A DNA stretch of 64,000 nt from Martensiomyces pterosporus (lineage: Eukaryota > Kickxellomycota > Kickxellomycetes > Kickxellales > Kickxellaceae), in NCBI GenBank assembly GCA_025201845.1, contig MU603940.1:1-64000 (forward strand), read 5' to 3'. How positions within the stretch are numbered: position 1 is the first letter of the stretch; the number at the start of each line of letters is the position of its first letter. The notes under the pieces were generated by a model that saw only the letters and a program-made list of their open reading frames with translations, searched no databases and had not been told where the DNA came from. This document shows positions 1 to 11,280 of this stretch, in pieces. Both the position numbers and the translations under genes were made by a program.

Positions 1-1139
1 TCTTCAAATCGCCTTTTGATTGGGGGGCTGCAAAATAGGCAGCACTCTTTCCCGCGTTCGCAACGATTCTCACTAGTTAATTAGTGCCAGTGTGAGCGAT
101 GGGGCAGGGCGGCCGCAAATGAAAGCCCTTCGGTCGAGGAAGCAAATGGTCTTTTGAGCTGGCAGGAAGTGTGCTTGGCTCCCTCTGCATTCGGCGTGCT
201 TTGTTTGCCTCTGCAAACAAACAACCAGGGTAAAGGCGATACAGGAGGAAGGGCTCGTTGGGCTCGGCTGTCAGTGTGTGCTGGCGGGCGGTGGTGGTGT
301 GCAGGTCCAGTCATGCAAGCATGTGTGTGCTTCGTGCTCACCTGCTGTAGGAACAGTATGCTGGCTGGAAACAGGCAATCTGCAAACAAGCGTCTGACTC
401 ACTCCACACACACATCCAACCGCTCCTTGTTGTTTACATAGTGGTTTTGGGGGAGCGCATGCAAGCGAGAGCGAGCGTGATTTCAGCCCAGAGCAACTCC
501 AAAATTAGCATGGCGCTAATCCCCTTTGGAGCAAAACGCTGAGTCTTGAGGTGTCAGCACCTGTATCTCGCTACCTCGGCTACATGATGTCTGCGTGCTC
601 CAACCACAAGGCGACAAAGACACATACATGGGTACAGCGATATTATTTGTGAAACATGTCAAGACGAAGAATAGTGCGGTGAATTATCAATGGCGGCGGC
701 AGCTGTTGCATCGCTATCATAGTATCCGTTGCTCGTATTCGTTTTCGTGAGTAGAAAGCATCTTCCCGCTCTCTCCAGAGGCCTGCACGTACGTGTCCGT
801 GGGCTCATCAACACCATATAGGTGCTTGTGTGCGTTGCCAAGGCTGTTCTGCTGTGCCATCAACCCGTCGTGGTGCATGTCATCCAGAAAGGTGCACAGC
901 GTTTTTTCGCGGCTGAAAATGTGGCCATAGATCGGCGGGCCGAGAATGAGCCAAAAGTAGCTGTTGAAAAAGGCAGTGTTCAGCACCGCCAGCAGAATGC
1001 GTCCCCACGAGTGGACCGTGCCACCGATACAGCTGATAACGATGTTTGCCACCAGAATCGACGTAAATATCAGCAGCGTTGCCAGCGCCAAGCGAAACTC
1101 GTTGAACGCCTTGGCGATGCGCCGAATGCGAAAGTACAG
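1..1139. repeat. Left arm of a ~99.5% identical inverted repeat
   Basis: This stretch is the reverse complement of 33579-34717, aligned end to end with no net insertion or deletion (position p pairs with 34718 minus p). Comparing by eye I find six substitutions, at 798, 807, 863, 896, 913 and 926, and none elsewhere. It holds the 3' third of the receptor gene at 717-1757 and all 716 bases downstream of it, in which I see no gene. The arm begins exactly at base 1, so its outer limit is set by the window edge and the true repeat may be longer. Confidence 0.95.
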
Positions 1140-1757
1140 GAACCACGAGTAAAAGACCTGAGCGGCAAAGTATGAAAACACCCAGTACAAGTAGTTGTAG
1201 TTGAAGTCGCACGTCAGCACGCCGTTGTCCAACACCTGGCGCGCGCTCATGGTGCCAGGCAGAAACTGCGTCAGGATGCTCGACAGAAGCGACGGGAACC
1301 ACAGGGCGAGCACCGGCCAGTAGCACCGGAGGAACTTCCTCACTGTGAACGCCTTGTACGAGTGCGTCTTCCGCGTAATAAAGACGCGATAGTAGATTAT
1401 CAGCCTCATGTTGATGAACGATAGGAATATGCCAAGGCCCAGAGTTACCATACCCCACCCGGCCCACAGCATACAAATCTTCCATGCGCCATCATAACCA
1501 ATCATCCCGGTCGACGCGTTGAACGAAACGTTGAAAAGCGTGCTGCCCACACCGATGCCTGCTGTGATCCACACCTGCTTGGACTTTATCGGTAGGTACG
1601 AGCGGTTTAAAATTGCATACAGAATGATCAGGATGTTCGTGAGGTTGATTCCAAACATCACATAGAACAGGACATGCTCAAGGTGCGTCGAGGGGACGTA
1701 GATTTGGTCCCACCCTTGCATGAATTCGCTTTTCCTCTCTGGCGACGCCATATCCAC
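717..1757 (-). CDS. Seven-transmembrane receptor-like protein (paralogue A)
   Basis: An intact 346-residue single-exon protein. It has seven hydrophobic segments, a short N-terminus with the family motif GWDQIYVPS near residue 16, a conserved loop RSYLPIKSKQVWIT after TM1, and the motif RRIAKAFNEFR between TM5 and TM6. The C-terminal tail (LGNAHKHLYGV) is hydrophilic. It is clearly paralogous to the proteins at 35987-37210 and 39058-40155 and to the fragment at 33098-34001. The topology suggests a G-protein-coupled receptor at the plasma membrane. The AFNEFR loop resembles what I recall of fungal 7TM-RGS receptors, but no RGS domain follows. Ligand and G protein are unknown. The start ATG lies about 43 bases downstream of a TATA-like element. 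Its last third lies inside the inverted repeat. Confidence 0.85.
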   Translation of the reverse strand: MDMASPERKSEFMQGWDQIYVPSTHLEHVLFYVMFGINLTNILIILYAILNRSYLPIKSKQVWITAGIGVGSTLFNVSFNASTGMIGYDGAWKICMLWAGWGMVTLGLGIFLSFINMRLIIYYRVFITRKTHSYKAFTVRKFLRCYWPVLALWFPSLLSSILTQFLPGTMSARQVLDNGVLTCDFNYNYLYWVFSYFAAQVFYSWFLYFRIRRIAKAFNEFRLALATLLIFTSILVANIVISCIGGTVHSWGRILLAVLNTAFFNSYFWLILGPPIYGHIFSREKTLCTFLDDMHHDGLMAQQNSLGNAHKHLYGVDEPTDTYVQASGESGKMLSTHENEYEQRIL

Positions 1758-3168
1758 TCAGGCACTTGAGCTTCCAGAGAGCTGGTGGCTCTTTGTGGCT
1801 ATATAAATGCAAAAAGGCAGAGTGCAGAAGGGGAGGGCGAAAAAGTAGCAGAAACCGAGAGTTGGAGTGAAACCAGGCACCCGGGACCGCAATATAAATG
1901 CGGCTTTGTAGCCGTGGCAGCTTTGCGGGCTGCAGCTTCTGGACTTCCAAGCCTCCCTTGTCTGAACGCACCTGCCTAACCGCCTGTCATCCGAGAACCC
2001 CCTGCCAGCTCGCATAAACAAAGGATGCAGTCAGCATGAGGAAAGGAGTGGCAAGGAAGGGCAGCTAATTAGGGAAAAATCGCTGGCTGCTCTTCTCCCA
2101 ACCTTTATTTCCGTGTGCGTCGAAACTTCCGCTAAAAAGCGTTCACCGTGCAATTGGAGCGATTCAGCATGATGCACGCATAAAGCATGGCATTCGCTTC
2201 TGCCGCACACGCATCGGTGGAATTGCCCTCCGAATGTCAATCACATATCGCTGGCAGCAGCAGGCTGAGCGACTGTCGGCGAGAGGCAAAGGATAAACGG
2301 ACACGCCGATGCCCACCAAGAAAGAGGGCTCCGGTGTGGCACCGGTTGGTTACTCATGGTGCGCTTTTGAACCGCCTGGAAATTGCTGATTTGCCTGCCT
2401 TCATTTTCATGAACAAAAATAGTGCTGCAAGGTGTAGGAAAGCGCACAGGCACATACGCGTTAATCTCTATTTCAAAACAGCCGGCCCAGATACACATGC
2501 ATGCTGCTTCTTCCCGCTTTATCTCGTGGAGAGCATGTGTATAGCAAGGTCTGTCGATGAGGCGAAAGTCGTGTATATACATGCTGCCTTTGACATCGTG
2601 GCACAGCATCTATGCCTGAGGCAAAAAAAAAAATACATGGGAGTGCCAAGCCAGATGCGCGTGTACAAGAATCGAGGATGCACCCTGGCTGCTCGTCCGC
2701 CCACAGTCATCTCGCTTGTGGCCAATCCTGAGGGGCTCTGGTGGCCACATAGCAATGCCAAGCGGCCTGGGAAAGAGATTTAGATAGGCAGATCAAGGGT
2801 CCGCTGGATCCTTCGTCCAGGCTTAGGGCAGTGGAGCGACACAGAAGGATGGGAGCTGCCAAGCACCACTGCGCCCTGCTTGTTGGGCAGGGTGGGAACA
2901 CCAGCCAAAGAAGGAAGCAGGATGCGGCAAGCGTAGCAGAGGCCTTTGCCCAACAGAGCGGCATTCGCTTCTGCTGCCTGTGCAGATCCCACCAAGACGC
3001 TTTTTCGCTCTCCATTTTTGGATGGCTAGCGAGTACTCTGCATGGTCCGCATTATGCGTGTAAATCCTAATATCACCCTTGCCACGAGGAGGCTGCAAGC
3101 GATTTGTTAGGTAATGAATGAAAGAGTGAGAAGGAATGAGAATGCTGGCGGTGGCAAAAGAAAAGCAC
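1758..3168. other. Intergenic region, no supported gene
   Basis: This lies between the promoter side of receptor A and the 3' end of the GH20-like gene. It contains open frames up to 198 codons (2187-2783, plus strand), but none has a recognisable domain and several overlap on both strands. It probably holds the receptor promoter and the 3' UTR of the GH20-like gene. Confidence 0.5.
1799..1808 (-). promoter_or_regulatory. TATA-like element upstream of receptor paralogue A
   Basis: An AT-rich ATTTATATAG (minus strand) lies about 43 bases upstream of the ATG at 1757. A second TATAAATGC-containing copy lies near 1892. This is assigned only from sequence resemblance and position, and the short distance to the ATG makes it tentative. 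Confidence 0.3.
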
Positions 3169-4833
3169 TCAGGTGGAGGGTGGGTGGATGCACGAGTCGG
3201 GATTGCGAACGCACCAGAGCGGCTGCACTGGATGCGCCATGATTCCACGGGCCACCATACGGAACCTGTGCTCGATCAGGCGCGGTGCGACCTTCCTCAA
3301 ATCCCTTGTAGAGTTGGTGTGCGGATCATTGTTTCCAGACCACATAATCTCTGCAAACGCCGCAGCACGCGGCCACAGATAGCGGTCAACTGTAGTCTCG
3401 TCAGACATCGCCGACCACAGGGCCACCTCGCCACCTAGCACAAGCCTTTGCTTCTCGGGGTCGGTGATGTTGGCCAGCGGGTTGTAGTTGTATATCTGCT
3501 GCCATGTCTTGTAGGGATCACACCACGAGCTGCCCTCAAAGTTAGACAGCCACGAGCCCTGGCCGCAATCCAAATAATACATGTTCCAGGGCGAGGCAAT
3601 TGCACGGTATCCCTTTTCAGTAACTTTGCTGAGCGAATCGTCCCCGATCCAGGCCTGAACGACGGTTGTGTTGCGAGCGGTGAAGTTGTAGTGCAAGACA
3701 GTGTCTTCCCACGAGTACGGGATCTTGCCTAGCTCGTTGAGCTTGTCAAACATTTGCGAGTGCCAGCCAACTACCAAAGAGTCGACACTCTCCCCAGGGT
3801 GGTCGCGGATATACAGCTCGATGGTGGGATCTTCCTTCCAGCATTCGGTGTTGAGCGAGCTGCCGCCCAAATGGAACCCGAGGTCTACGAAGAGCCGGCT
3901 GTATTCGGTCAGGATGTCAAACGCAAAGGTGACTGCGCGAGGGTCGGCGATGTTGAGCTGGCCGCTGGGTGGCTCAGCCGCATACTTGTCCCAGGCTGGC
4001 TGCTTGTTCATGCAGCACGCAATTTCAGGATGTGCCTCGCCAATGACAAAGGCGTGCCCAGGAATGTTGAACTCTGGCATGACCCGGATTGCACGGTTCT
4101 TTGCGTAGTTAATGATTTTCTTGACGTCCTCATACGAGTACCGCATGTCTGTCGAATATGCCCCCTTCTCCGTCAATTCGGGGTGCACCTTGGACTCGAT
4201 GGGCCAGGAGAACGCGTCAATAACATGCCAGTGCAGGACGTTCAGCTTGTTGTAGGCCATCGCGTCGAGGGTGCGCAGGATGGAGTCGAGGTGGTAAAAG
4301 TTGCGTGACGTGTCAAGCAGCAGGCCGCGGTGGGAGAACTTGGGAGCATCGGTGATCTTGACTGGTGCATTCTTGATGACTTTCCTGCCCGAGCTGGACG
4401 TGATTAGCTGCGAAAATGTCTCGAGCCCACGCACAGCGCCAAAGGGCGTCTTTGCGCTGATGACGGCCTTGCCGTCAATGGGGACATCCAGCGTGTAGGA
4501 CTCGTCCGTCTCGAGGTCAAACACATCTTGTGCTGACTGCACATCGACCTCGAGTGCGTAGATGTAGCCGGAGGTCTTGAGCGCGCTCTCGTTGAAGTCG
4601 TAGGGCGATTCAAAGTACTCGTGCTCGACCAGGTACTGGTAGCGCTCAATGGCGGCGTTGATGACAGAGCTGGAAGTGACGTTGGATTTGATCATAAAGT
4701 CGCTGCGCTTGATCTCGACCCCTATTTTACCATCGTCAAGGGTGGTTGGGATTGGCCACAGGGCATGTGCAGGTGAGGCCATGAACATGGCCAATGCCAC
4801 GATGACTGTCCGTGGAAAGTGTGTTGGCCACAT
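3169..4833 (-). CDS. Secreted GH20 beta-N-acetylhexosaminidase homologue lacking the catalytic Asp-Glu (probable pseudoenzyme)
   Basis: A 554-residue protein starting at the ATG at 4831-4833, chosen because a signal peptide follows directly (hydrophobic VIVALAMFMASPAHA, then LWPIP). Upstream codons stay open in frame for another 81 residues but look like leader. The GH20 fold motifs are present: RGLLLDTSRNF, HWHVIDAFSWP, FNIPGHAFVIGE and YYLDCGQGSW. The active-site motif, HLGGDEVN in the paralogue at 15367-16992, reads HLGGSSLN here, so Asp-Glu has become Ser325-Ser326 (3856-3861). A second active-site glutamate, matching human HexB Glu491 in the W-x-E motif, is Ala475 (LWSAMSD). The frame is otherwise uninterrupted. 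In GH20 enzymes this Asp-Glu pair carries out substrate-assisted hydrolysis, so hydrolase activity is unlikely. A GlcNAc- or chitin-binding role is an inference. Confidence 0.92.
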   Translation of the reverse strand: MWPTHFPRTVIVALAMFMASPAHALWPIPTTLDDGKIGVEIKRSDFMIKSNVTSSSVINAAIERYQYLVEHEYFESPYDFNESALKTSGYIYALEVDVQSAQDVFDLETDESYTLDVPIDGKAVISAKTPFGAVRGLETFSQLITSSSGRKVIKNAPVKITDAPKFSHRGLLLDTSRNFYHLDSILRTLDAMAYNKLNVLHWHVIDAFSWPIESKVHPELTEKGAYSTDMRYSYEDVKKIINYAKNRAIRVMPEFNIPGHAFVIGEAHPEIACCMNKQPAWDKYAAEPPSGQLNIADPRAVTFAFDILTEYSRLFVDLGFHLGGSSLNTECWKEDPTIELYIRDHPGESVDSLVVGWHSQMFDKLNELGKIPYSWEDTVLHYNFTARNTTVVQAWIGDDSLSKVTEKGYRAIASPWNMYYLDCGQGSWLSNFEGSSWCDPYKTWQQIYNYNPLANITDPEKQRLVLGGEVALWSAMSDETTVDRYLWPRAAAFAEIMWSGNNDPHTNSTRDLRKVAPRLIEHRFRMVARGIMAHPVQPLWCVRNPDSCIHPPST

Positions 4834-6641
4834 GGCAGCGGATAGGGACTTGGCGACGAGACGAGAAAATGATAGAGAAGCAGCAAGTTTTGCAGGGTCG
4901 TGGCTATGAGCAGAGAGATGGAGGGAGGCAGGGCATGTACAGAACGCAAGAGCAGCGGAAAGGAGAGGGAGGAGTGAAGTTCTTGGCGAGGTCCGGTGAA
5001 GCCAGTGGTGGCGATGGTGATGGTAGTGCTTCACGCCTTTGCTACCGGGAATGCTTGCTGCATCCAAGCACGACAATTCTCGCTAGAGCTCCCCTTTTCC
5101 ATCCGTGATTCCCTCTAGGAGCTGCTTTGCTTCCCCGCATGGGAATGAAATGCCCACCTGTATCTTTGTTTTACTACCGCCAAATGCGCTCATTCTTTGG
5201 AACGCCAGCTGCCAAGGCTTGAGCAAAACTCATGACTTGAAGGTTGCATTCTCCAAGCGAGGAATACATGTTGTCCGCAAGTCACTTGATCCTAGACATT
5301 AAAAATTAAGCACAATCGTACATCGCCATGCATATTCTCAGCCCATATGGGCTCTTGGACCGAGTGGCTCTACCGAAACCCAGCGACCATCTCGTGGGTA
5401 ATTCTGTAGCACATATTTGTGGCGCTTGTTGCGGTAGTAAGCACGCAGCAAGATATCGGAAACGCCAGAGGAGCAGCAAAAAGCCGCACAATGTTTGCCG
5501 CCATCGTGTGCGTGCGCAGCTGGGCTCAGGCAGCTGGCAACGTGTGCCTGGCTGTAGAGGGCAAAGATGAGTGTTGAGTGAACGGAAGGGAGGAGCTAGG
5601 TGTGGCAATGGATGAGCCACACCATAAAAGCCTCGTGTAGAGTGCACGCACCACCGCCACTCTAGAGATTCATGTGCATCATAGTTTTTTGTTTTTTATT
5701 TTAGCTCCAGGTCCAAAAGGAGCTAATGGCTCCTTTCGGATCTGGCTGGATTGGGCGTTCTCTCCTGGCACTGGCCTGTTCATTGCGTGGCAAGCAGCTC
5801 CAGGACCCGTCTGGCCTGAAGGGCGCAAGTGTTTGTTTCCATGTTTGCCGTTGCTTGCAGCTGAAAACTCGTGCACAATGGAGATGCCATTTTGACTTCA
5901 ATTGAGGACAAATGTTCATAGGACAATGACGCCTGCGGTCTAGCAACAAAACAATAGCCTGTGGTTGTATGTGTGTGTATGGCGAGTGTTGGTGCCGAAA
6001 GCCACAAAACACCACTACTGACGAGCGCGTCCTTTTGCTGTGGAGAGCGTGGAGTGAGTATGAGCATCTCTGTGCTGTTAGCTGCAAAGCGAGGCATGCT
6101 GCGTGCCCCCACGAGTGCCTCCAGAACCAAGAAAAAGGAGCCAAGCACAAACGCTTGTTTTGCTTTTCCTTTGCCATCCCGCTGCTCTACTGCGCTCACG
6201 GAGACACATCACACAACAACAAATCAGGCAGTGTGGGCCCCAGCGATTTGCAAGGCTAAGAAGCCTTCGCAGCACACACACAACCCCTCCTTCGGTTCCA
6301 TCAATGATATCCCTTTTATTTCTCCCCCTTGCTCTCTCGCCCGAATTTCCCGGTTCGTTTTCTCTGTTGAGCTTTTTTTTTCTTGACATACCAATCTCAC
6401 GCAAACTCCAGCCGCATCCTCATTTGCATTCCTGTTAGCACGCCTCCTTTGTTTACTGCTACCTGTAGCATTCAGTCCTTTGCGCGTGCACGCCAATTCC
6501 AGCCCTGGGACACACAAGGCCAGGCAGCTTTAATAGCAGCAGCGTCGGCAGAAGGTTTCCAAAGAGAAGGTGGAATTCGGACAAGCGTGCTCTCGGTTCT
6601 ACAAGGCGGCGGGATTTTGATAGTATAGCAGTCCAGCGTAT
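4834..6641. other. Divergent intergenic region
   Basis: This is the shared upstream region of the GH20-like gene (minus) and the MIT-domain gene (plus). Codons 4834-5076 are open in frame with the GH20-like gene and probably form its leader. Pyrimidine-rich stretches and short overlapping open frames occur at 5.7-6.4 kb. I see no recognisable gene. Confidence 0.5.
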
Positions 6642-9600
6642 ATGACGACAGCACACATGCGTCCTTCTACAACAGGTGGAGACTCGTCGCTGGACATCAA
6701 CACTCGCTCCAGTCCGGCGGTGCGGCCTAGCGAAGCTGATGAACCACAAGCCGCTGCAGCAGCAGCACAGGACTCAAGCAGTGCTGGAGGCGGAGGCGGC
6801 AACAACACACGCTCATTCCGCTTCTTGCTTACGCTAGCTCTGCGCAAGGCGCAGACTGCCGTGACGCTGGATAACGGCGGGCATGTAGAGGAGGCCATTA
6901 GAACTTACCGCGAGGCAATCAGCATGCTGGGCCTGGTGCTGAGTCGGACAAACGAGGAGGATGGACGCCAGAGGCTGTTGCACTTTGTAAGTCGCATGCC
7001 ATGGCTATAATGGCTGACGTACTCATCTTGCGAGGAGGGGGTGCTTCGTGTTCTTTGTGCTGGCTTGTGTGTAGGGAGAATCCCTTGCCACTATTTTAGA
7101 CTTTGGATGCTTTTTGCGTGATGGGTCTTGGCGGACAAGAGGAGTATAGGGAGGTGGGCTCTACTGTGAACAGCAATGGGTTCTAGCAGCCTCCTGTCCT
7201 ATTGTTCTCTTTCGCGGGCACATTAGGGTGATTCTGTGTCCTCAAACACCCCGAAATTCACCTGGACTTTTTGCTTTGTTGCTGGGGGCCCCACACCGAC
7301 TAACACTACTGCCAAATATTTTCATTTGCTGCTGGCGTTCTTTATGGTAGCGCCAAACATATTCAGACCGCGTTGCCGTGCTCTCGTCCCTAAGACAACC
7401 ACCGGCTGGTGGCGATCCATTGGCCAGTTCGCTTGCTGCTGCAAACGAACCCCAGGCAGAAAAGCCAGCAACTGCAGAGCCCGCCTCAACACACGCGCTA
7501 AATGCCCCCCAGCCGAATAATCAGCCACTGCCAAAAACAAAAATCCAGGGCGCTAATCAGAGCTCCATACCACAGCAGCAGCAGCAGCAGCAGCAGCAGC
7601 ATGAGCAGCAGCGGAGTAGTGGCAAATATGTTGCTACTGGCGATCCCAACAAGCTGGCCTCAAGTGATCGGCAGACGTCAACAGAACCGTCGCCAAAACA
7701 ACAAGCAACCGCTGTGCCGGCATCTGAAGCAGACACAAGCAGCAGCGCATCTTCCATCAATGAAGCCCACGGTGAGGCAGGAGAGCCCAGGCAAGCTGGC
7801 AGCGAGCCTATTGCGTCTCATGGCGAACAAAAGGGTGACAGTGGCCCTGTGCCTGCCTTGAAACTACCCCCAACTACGCGAAGGATCACGCCCGAAGAAG
7901 TCACTAGGCTCTCACCAGTTATCCTCAACAAGCCGCTTCCGCCCCTGGCCAATGAAGAGGACCAGTCACGTGGGCGCAGTCCTAGTGTCTCGTCGTCGCG
8001 AAGCGAGCAGTCAAGCCGCCTGGTGCTCCGGAAACGGGCAGACGAGTCGAGTAGCGGGGCGCAGGCGGCTGACCAGCAGCAGCAGCAGGTCACAAAGATA
8101 ATCACCAACGACCGTGTGCGTAAGCTCAGCAAGAGCATTGTTGGGCGGACAAAGCGCAGCACTAGTATCAACAGCGAGGCTGCGGAGGAAAAGCCCATGC
8201 GCACGACGCGTAAGAGCAGCAGACAGGAGGAACTGCAGCAAGAGGCGAGCGATGCGGCGAGTGAAATAGCTGACGATGCGATGGCTGGTGGCGAGGCGCA
8301 AAAGCCGAAGGATGTTGAAAGGGTCAGCCGGCGACAGAGCGTCAAAAACCAACGGAGCCTGCCTGCTATTCTCGGCATTGGCTCGCGCACTAAGCAGGAG
8401 AGCAAGGCTGTGCCGCCTGTGCCTCAGATCCCACCAATCCCGCAAATTGCACAAGCAGACTTGGCTCATCAGGCGAATGTGCCGAATTTGGGCCGTCGGC
8501 TGTTGGGTGCACTGAGAAGCAATTCCAGTAGCGATCAGTCTGCACAGAGCTCTAGTCCGCCATCGAACGCCCCTGCAGCGGCCACTGCCTCTGTCAACGC
8601 AGGCATTGTGCTAGCTGAATCGCCCGTCGAAGAGCCCATTGAGGCTGTAGCTGGGGAAAAGAGCAGCACCAGCACCGGTACCAGCCCAAGTGGTAACGTC
8701 GGAAAAGCCCAGGAGCGCGAGCTACCAGAGACCCCATTGCAAGAGGATCTGCCGCCGCCAACGCCTGCCAAGGATGTACCGAGCCCAACAGGGCTGCCGC
8801 TGAAATCGCCTACGCATATGCTGACCAAGGAGCAAAAGCGACAGAGTGGAGCAGCGTCCCGCTTGGTGGGGCTGTTCAAGCGCAAGCCGTCGATTCCAGA
8901 CATTCTGCCGCCTCACCAGGCACACAAATTGACAGGGGAGTCTGCAGGGGCGGTTGTCTCACCACCAATGCAGTCGCCATCGACTCTACATCGCCTCGCA
9001 AAGGATCGGAGGCTGTCGTCCTCGGCCTCGACCCCGAACTTGGCTGAGGCTATAGCAGCTGCAGCCGCTGCCAGCACTGACCAGCCAGCACTGGCTGTGT
9101 TCGCGGCTACAGAACGAGGCGACATCCCGCCAATGCCCGCGCCGCCCACACTGCGCCCTACCTTCTCTGTCGGTGTGCAGAACCCAGTGTCGTCGGATGT
9201 GTCAAGTGATGAGGACGAGGACGAGGACGGCTACGATGAGGGTATCTCGGCCCGTAAAGCTACAGGTGTTTCGTATTCGTCGCCTGTAAGCAACAGCGGT
9301 ATGCCGTCCAGTGGCAGTGGGCACCTGCCTAGCATCTCTGAGATACCCAGCCGCCAGCAGCAGCAGCAGCAGATTCGCCCTGCTTTGCGCATCGCAACTC
9401 GGTCCAATGGTGAGATTCTGACATCAGGACCCGAGATCATTGCGATTCACGGCGGCATGTCAATGTCAGGTGTCAGCGGCAGCGGGGGTGGTGCCACTGC
9501 AGGCAGAAAACTGAGCATCACTGCCGCTGCCTCTGGCTCGCAGTCGATGCTTCGTGGCAACACCAGTAGCAGCACTTCCCACACAGCATACGGACACCCG

Positions 9601-11280
9601 GCATACGGCCGGCCAACCCTGCTTGACGTCGAGGAGGACCAGCGGCTGGAGATGTTTGAGCCCTCGTTTGGCACTTACCATACGGATATCGGGCCTGCGC
9701 CGCCCAAATCCAGCCCGCTATCGTCGCTGTGGTTTATCAACACCTTGCACAAGTCGATGGTGACGGGGGGAGCCCACCTGACCCCTAGTTTGTTCATCCC
9801 GCGGCGGCTGTGGTACCAAACAGGAATTCGGATTGTGGCGATTGAGGCCAAGCTCGGAGTTCTTGCGCAGCTTACGCAGCTGTTTGGGTCAATTGGCGCA
9901 CTGCTCAGCCTTCCCGACATCGACACCCTGTTTGCCTCTGTGGCTCCGAGGAATGAGAATGGAAAGGCCGAGGCAGTGTCCTGGGAGACTGATGAGGATA
10001 GGGCTGGGTACAACAGGGAGAAGGACAACTTGCACAAATCCTGCGTTGCCCTGCACCACTGGCTGAATAGCTTGGAGGATGCGCTGGAGAGCAACCGCCG
10101 TATGCTGAGTAAGAAGCTCAAGTTTATCAGCCCCACGGCATCGGCCATCTCGTCGTCGTCACTGGCAGCTGGCGCAGCATCGACTGAAAGCCTGCAGGCT
10201 TCCATGACGCACTTGCCGTCGCCTGGTGCTGTGCACGATGGCAATTCCATGCATGTCAGCAACGCGTCGTCTCCGAGTCTGGTGCTTAGCAACGGCGATT
10301 TGCACGGCAGCAGCATGGGGGGAGCAGCACCCACGTCGCCGCTTAGCCCGACAGTCGAGCACTACGAGATGCGCAGCTCGGATGTGCCTGGCAGCATGCA
10401 TATGGGCAGCGGCGGCACTACGCAGCTGAACAAGGACCAGATGAGCAACATGCGGTTCAAGGGGCTTGGGAAGCTCGGAAAGAGCGTCGACAAGATCTAC
10501 TCCAATATGCAGAAGGAGAAGCTTGACGATACGTCGGCGTATGTGGCAGCGCTGCAGCGGCTGTTTGAAGTGGTGATGGGCCTGGAGGGCATTATGCAGT
10601 ACTTTGCTCGTGTGGCGAGCGATGCCGAGATGGTTGGGTGGTTTACAGATATCCCTCAATCGCCGGTGTCGCTGAGCAACTCGCGGCTGCAGGGTTACCC
10701 GCATCGGAGTGGTGCGCAGCTGGCTGGATCGCCACCACTGAGCCAGCCAGCATTGGGCACCGAGCCGGTGTCCATGTCTGGTGGGTCTGTGGTGCAGGCA
10801 GAGAGGAAGTTGTCGAATGCATCGGTTTCTGCCGCTTCTGGTGCAGCGGACAAGAAGAACCGCCGGCGGTCAAACTACTTTGGACAGACTCACCACAGCC
10901 TGCAGCGGCAGAACACCACTGTCGGCTATAGCTCGGAGATGGCTGAATCTGCGGCAGGTGGTGGCGGTGGTAAGCCCCGTGGAGAGTCGTTTTCGTCAAT
11001 CCCGCGTCTTATACCCGTTGCCAGCAGCTCCACAGCCAATCTCTCGCAAGCAAACGGCACTGGTGCTGCCAATGGGCGGTTCATCTTGCCGCAAAGTGCT
11101 CTGAAGAACCCAATGGCATTTGTGCAGCAAGGAAAGGGCCGCGCGCCCGGCGTGATCTACGCAAGGCTGATCAGAGTGGCAGAGTGGCTCAACCAGGTTC
11201 TGCTCGCGTGGGTGGTTCGCGACCTGCAGGTCCTGTTTGCAAAGTATATCAAGCGGCTGCGCGAGTGGGTGGTTGAGTAA
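6642..11280 (+). CDS. Large MIT-domain protein, two exons
   Basis: Exons 6642-6986 and 7351-11280 give 1424 residues. The 364-bp intron has donor GTAAGT and an acceptor after TATGGTAG, with CTAAC upstream as branch site. This acceptor was chosen because it keeps phase 0 and restores the MIT helix ...LLHFRQTYSDRVAVLSSL; the alternative AG at 7365-7366 runs into a stop. The MIT domain (about residues 58-130) is a three-helix module that in other proteins binds ESCRT-III tails or microtubules. A long disordered Ser/Pro/Gln-rich region follows, with polyglutamine runs. A conserved-looking folded block sits at about 880-1045 (SLWFINTLHKSM to LNSLEDALESNRR), with further helices at the C-terminus. 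The protein resembles uncharacterised fungal MIT proteins. A role in endosomal trafficking is an inference from the MIT domain alone. Confidence 0.85.
7573..7599 (+). repeat. (CAG)9 tract encoding Gln9
   Basis: Nine uninterrupted CAG codons lie in the disordered region of the MIT protein. A shorter pure run of six occurs in frame at 9355-9372. Pure codon runs tend to vary in length between strains. Confidence 0.95.

Noticed and set aside
2187..2783. 198-codon open frame on the plus strand between receptor A and the GH20-like gene
   Set aside because: No domain, signal peptide or repeat pattern. It is overlapped by long frames on the other strand, with a composition unlike the flanking genes.
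7365..7366. Acceptor AG closest to the second coding block of the MIT gene
   Set aside because: Using it breaks the phase and hits a stop within nine codons. The AG ending at 7350 keeps phase and restores the MIT helix.
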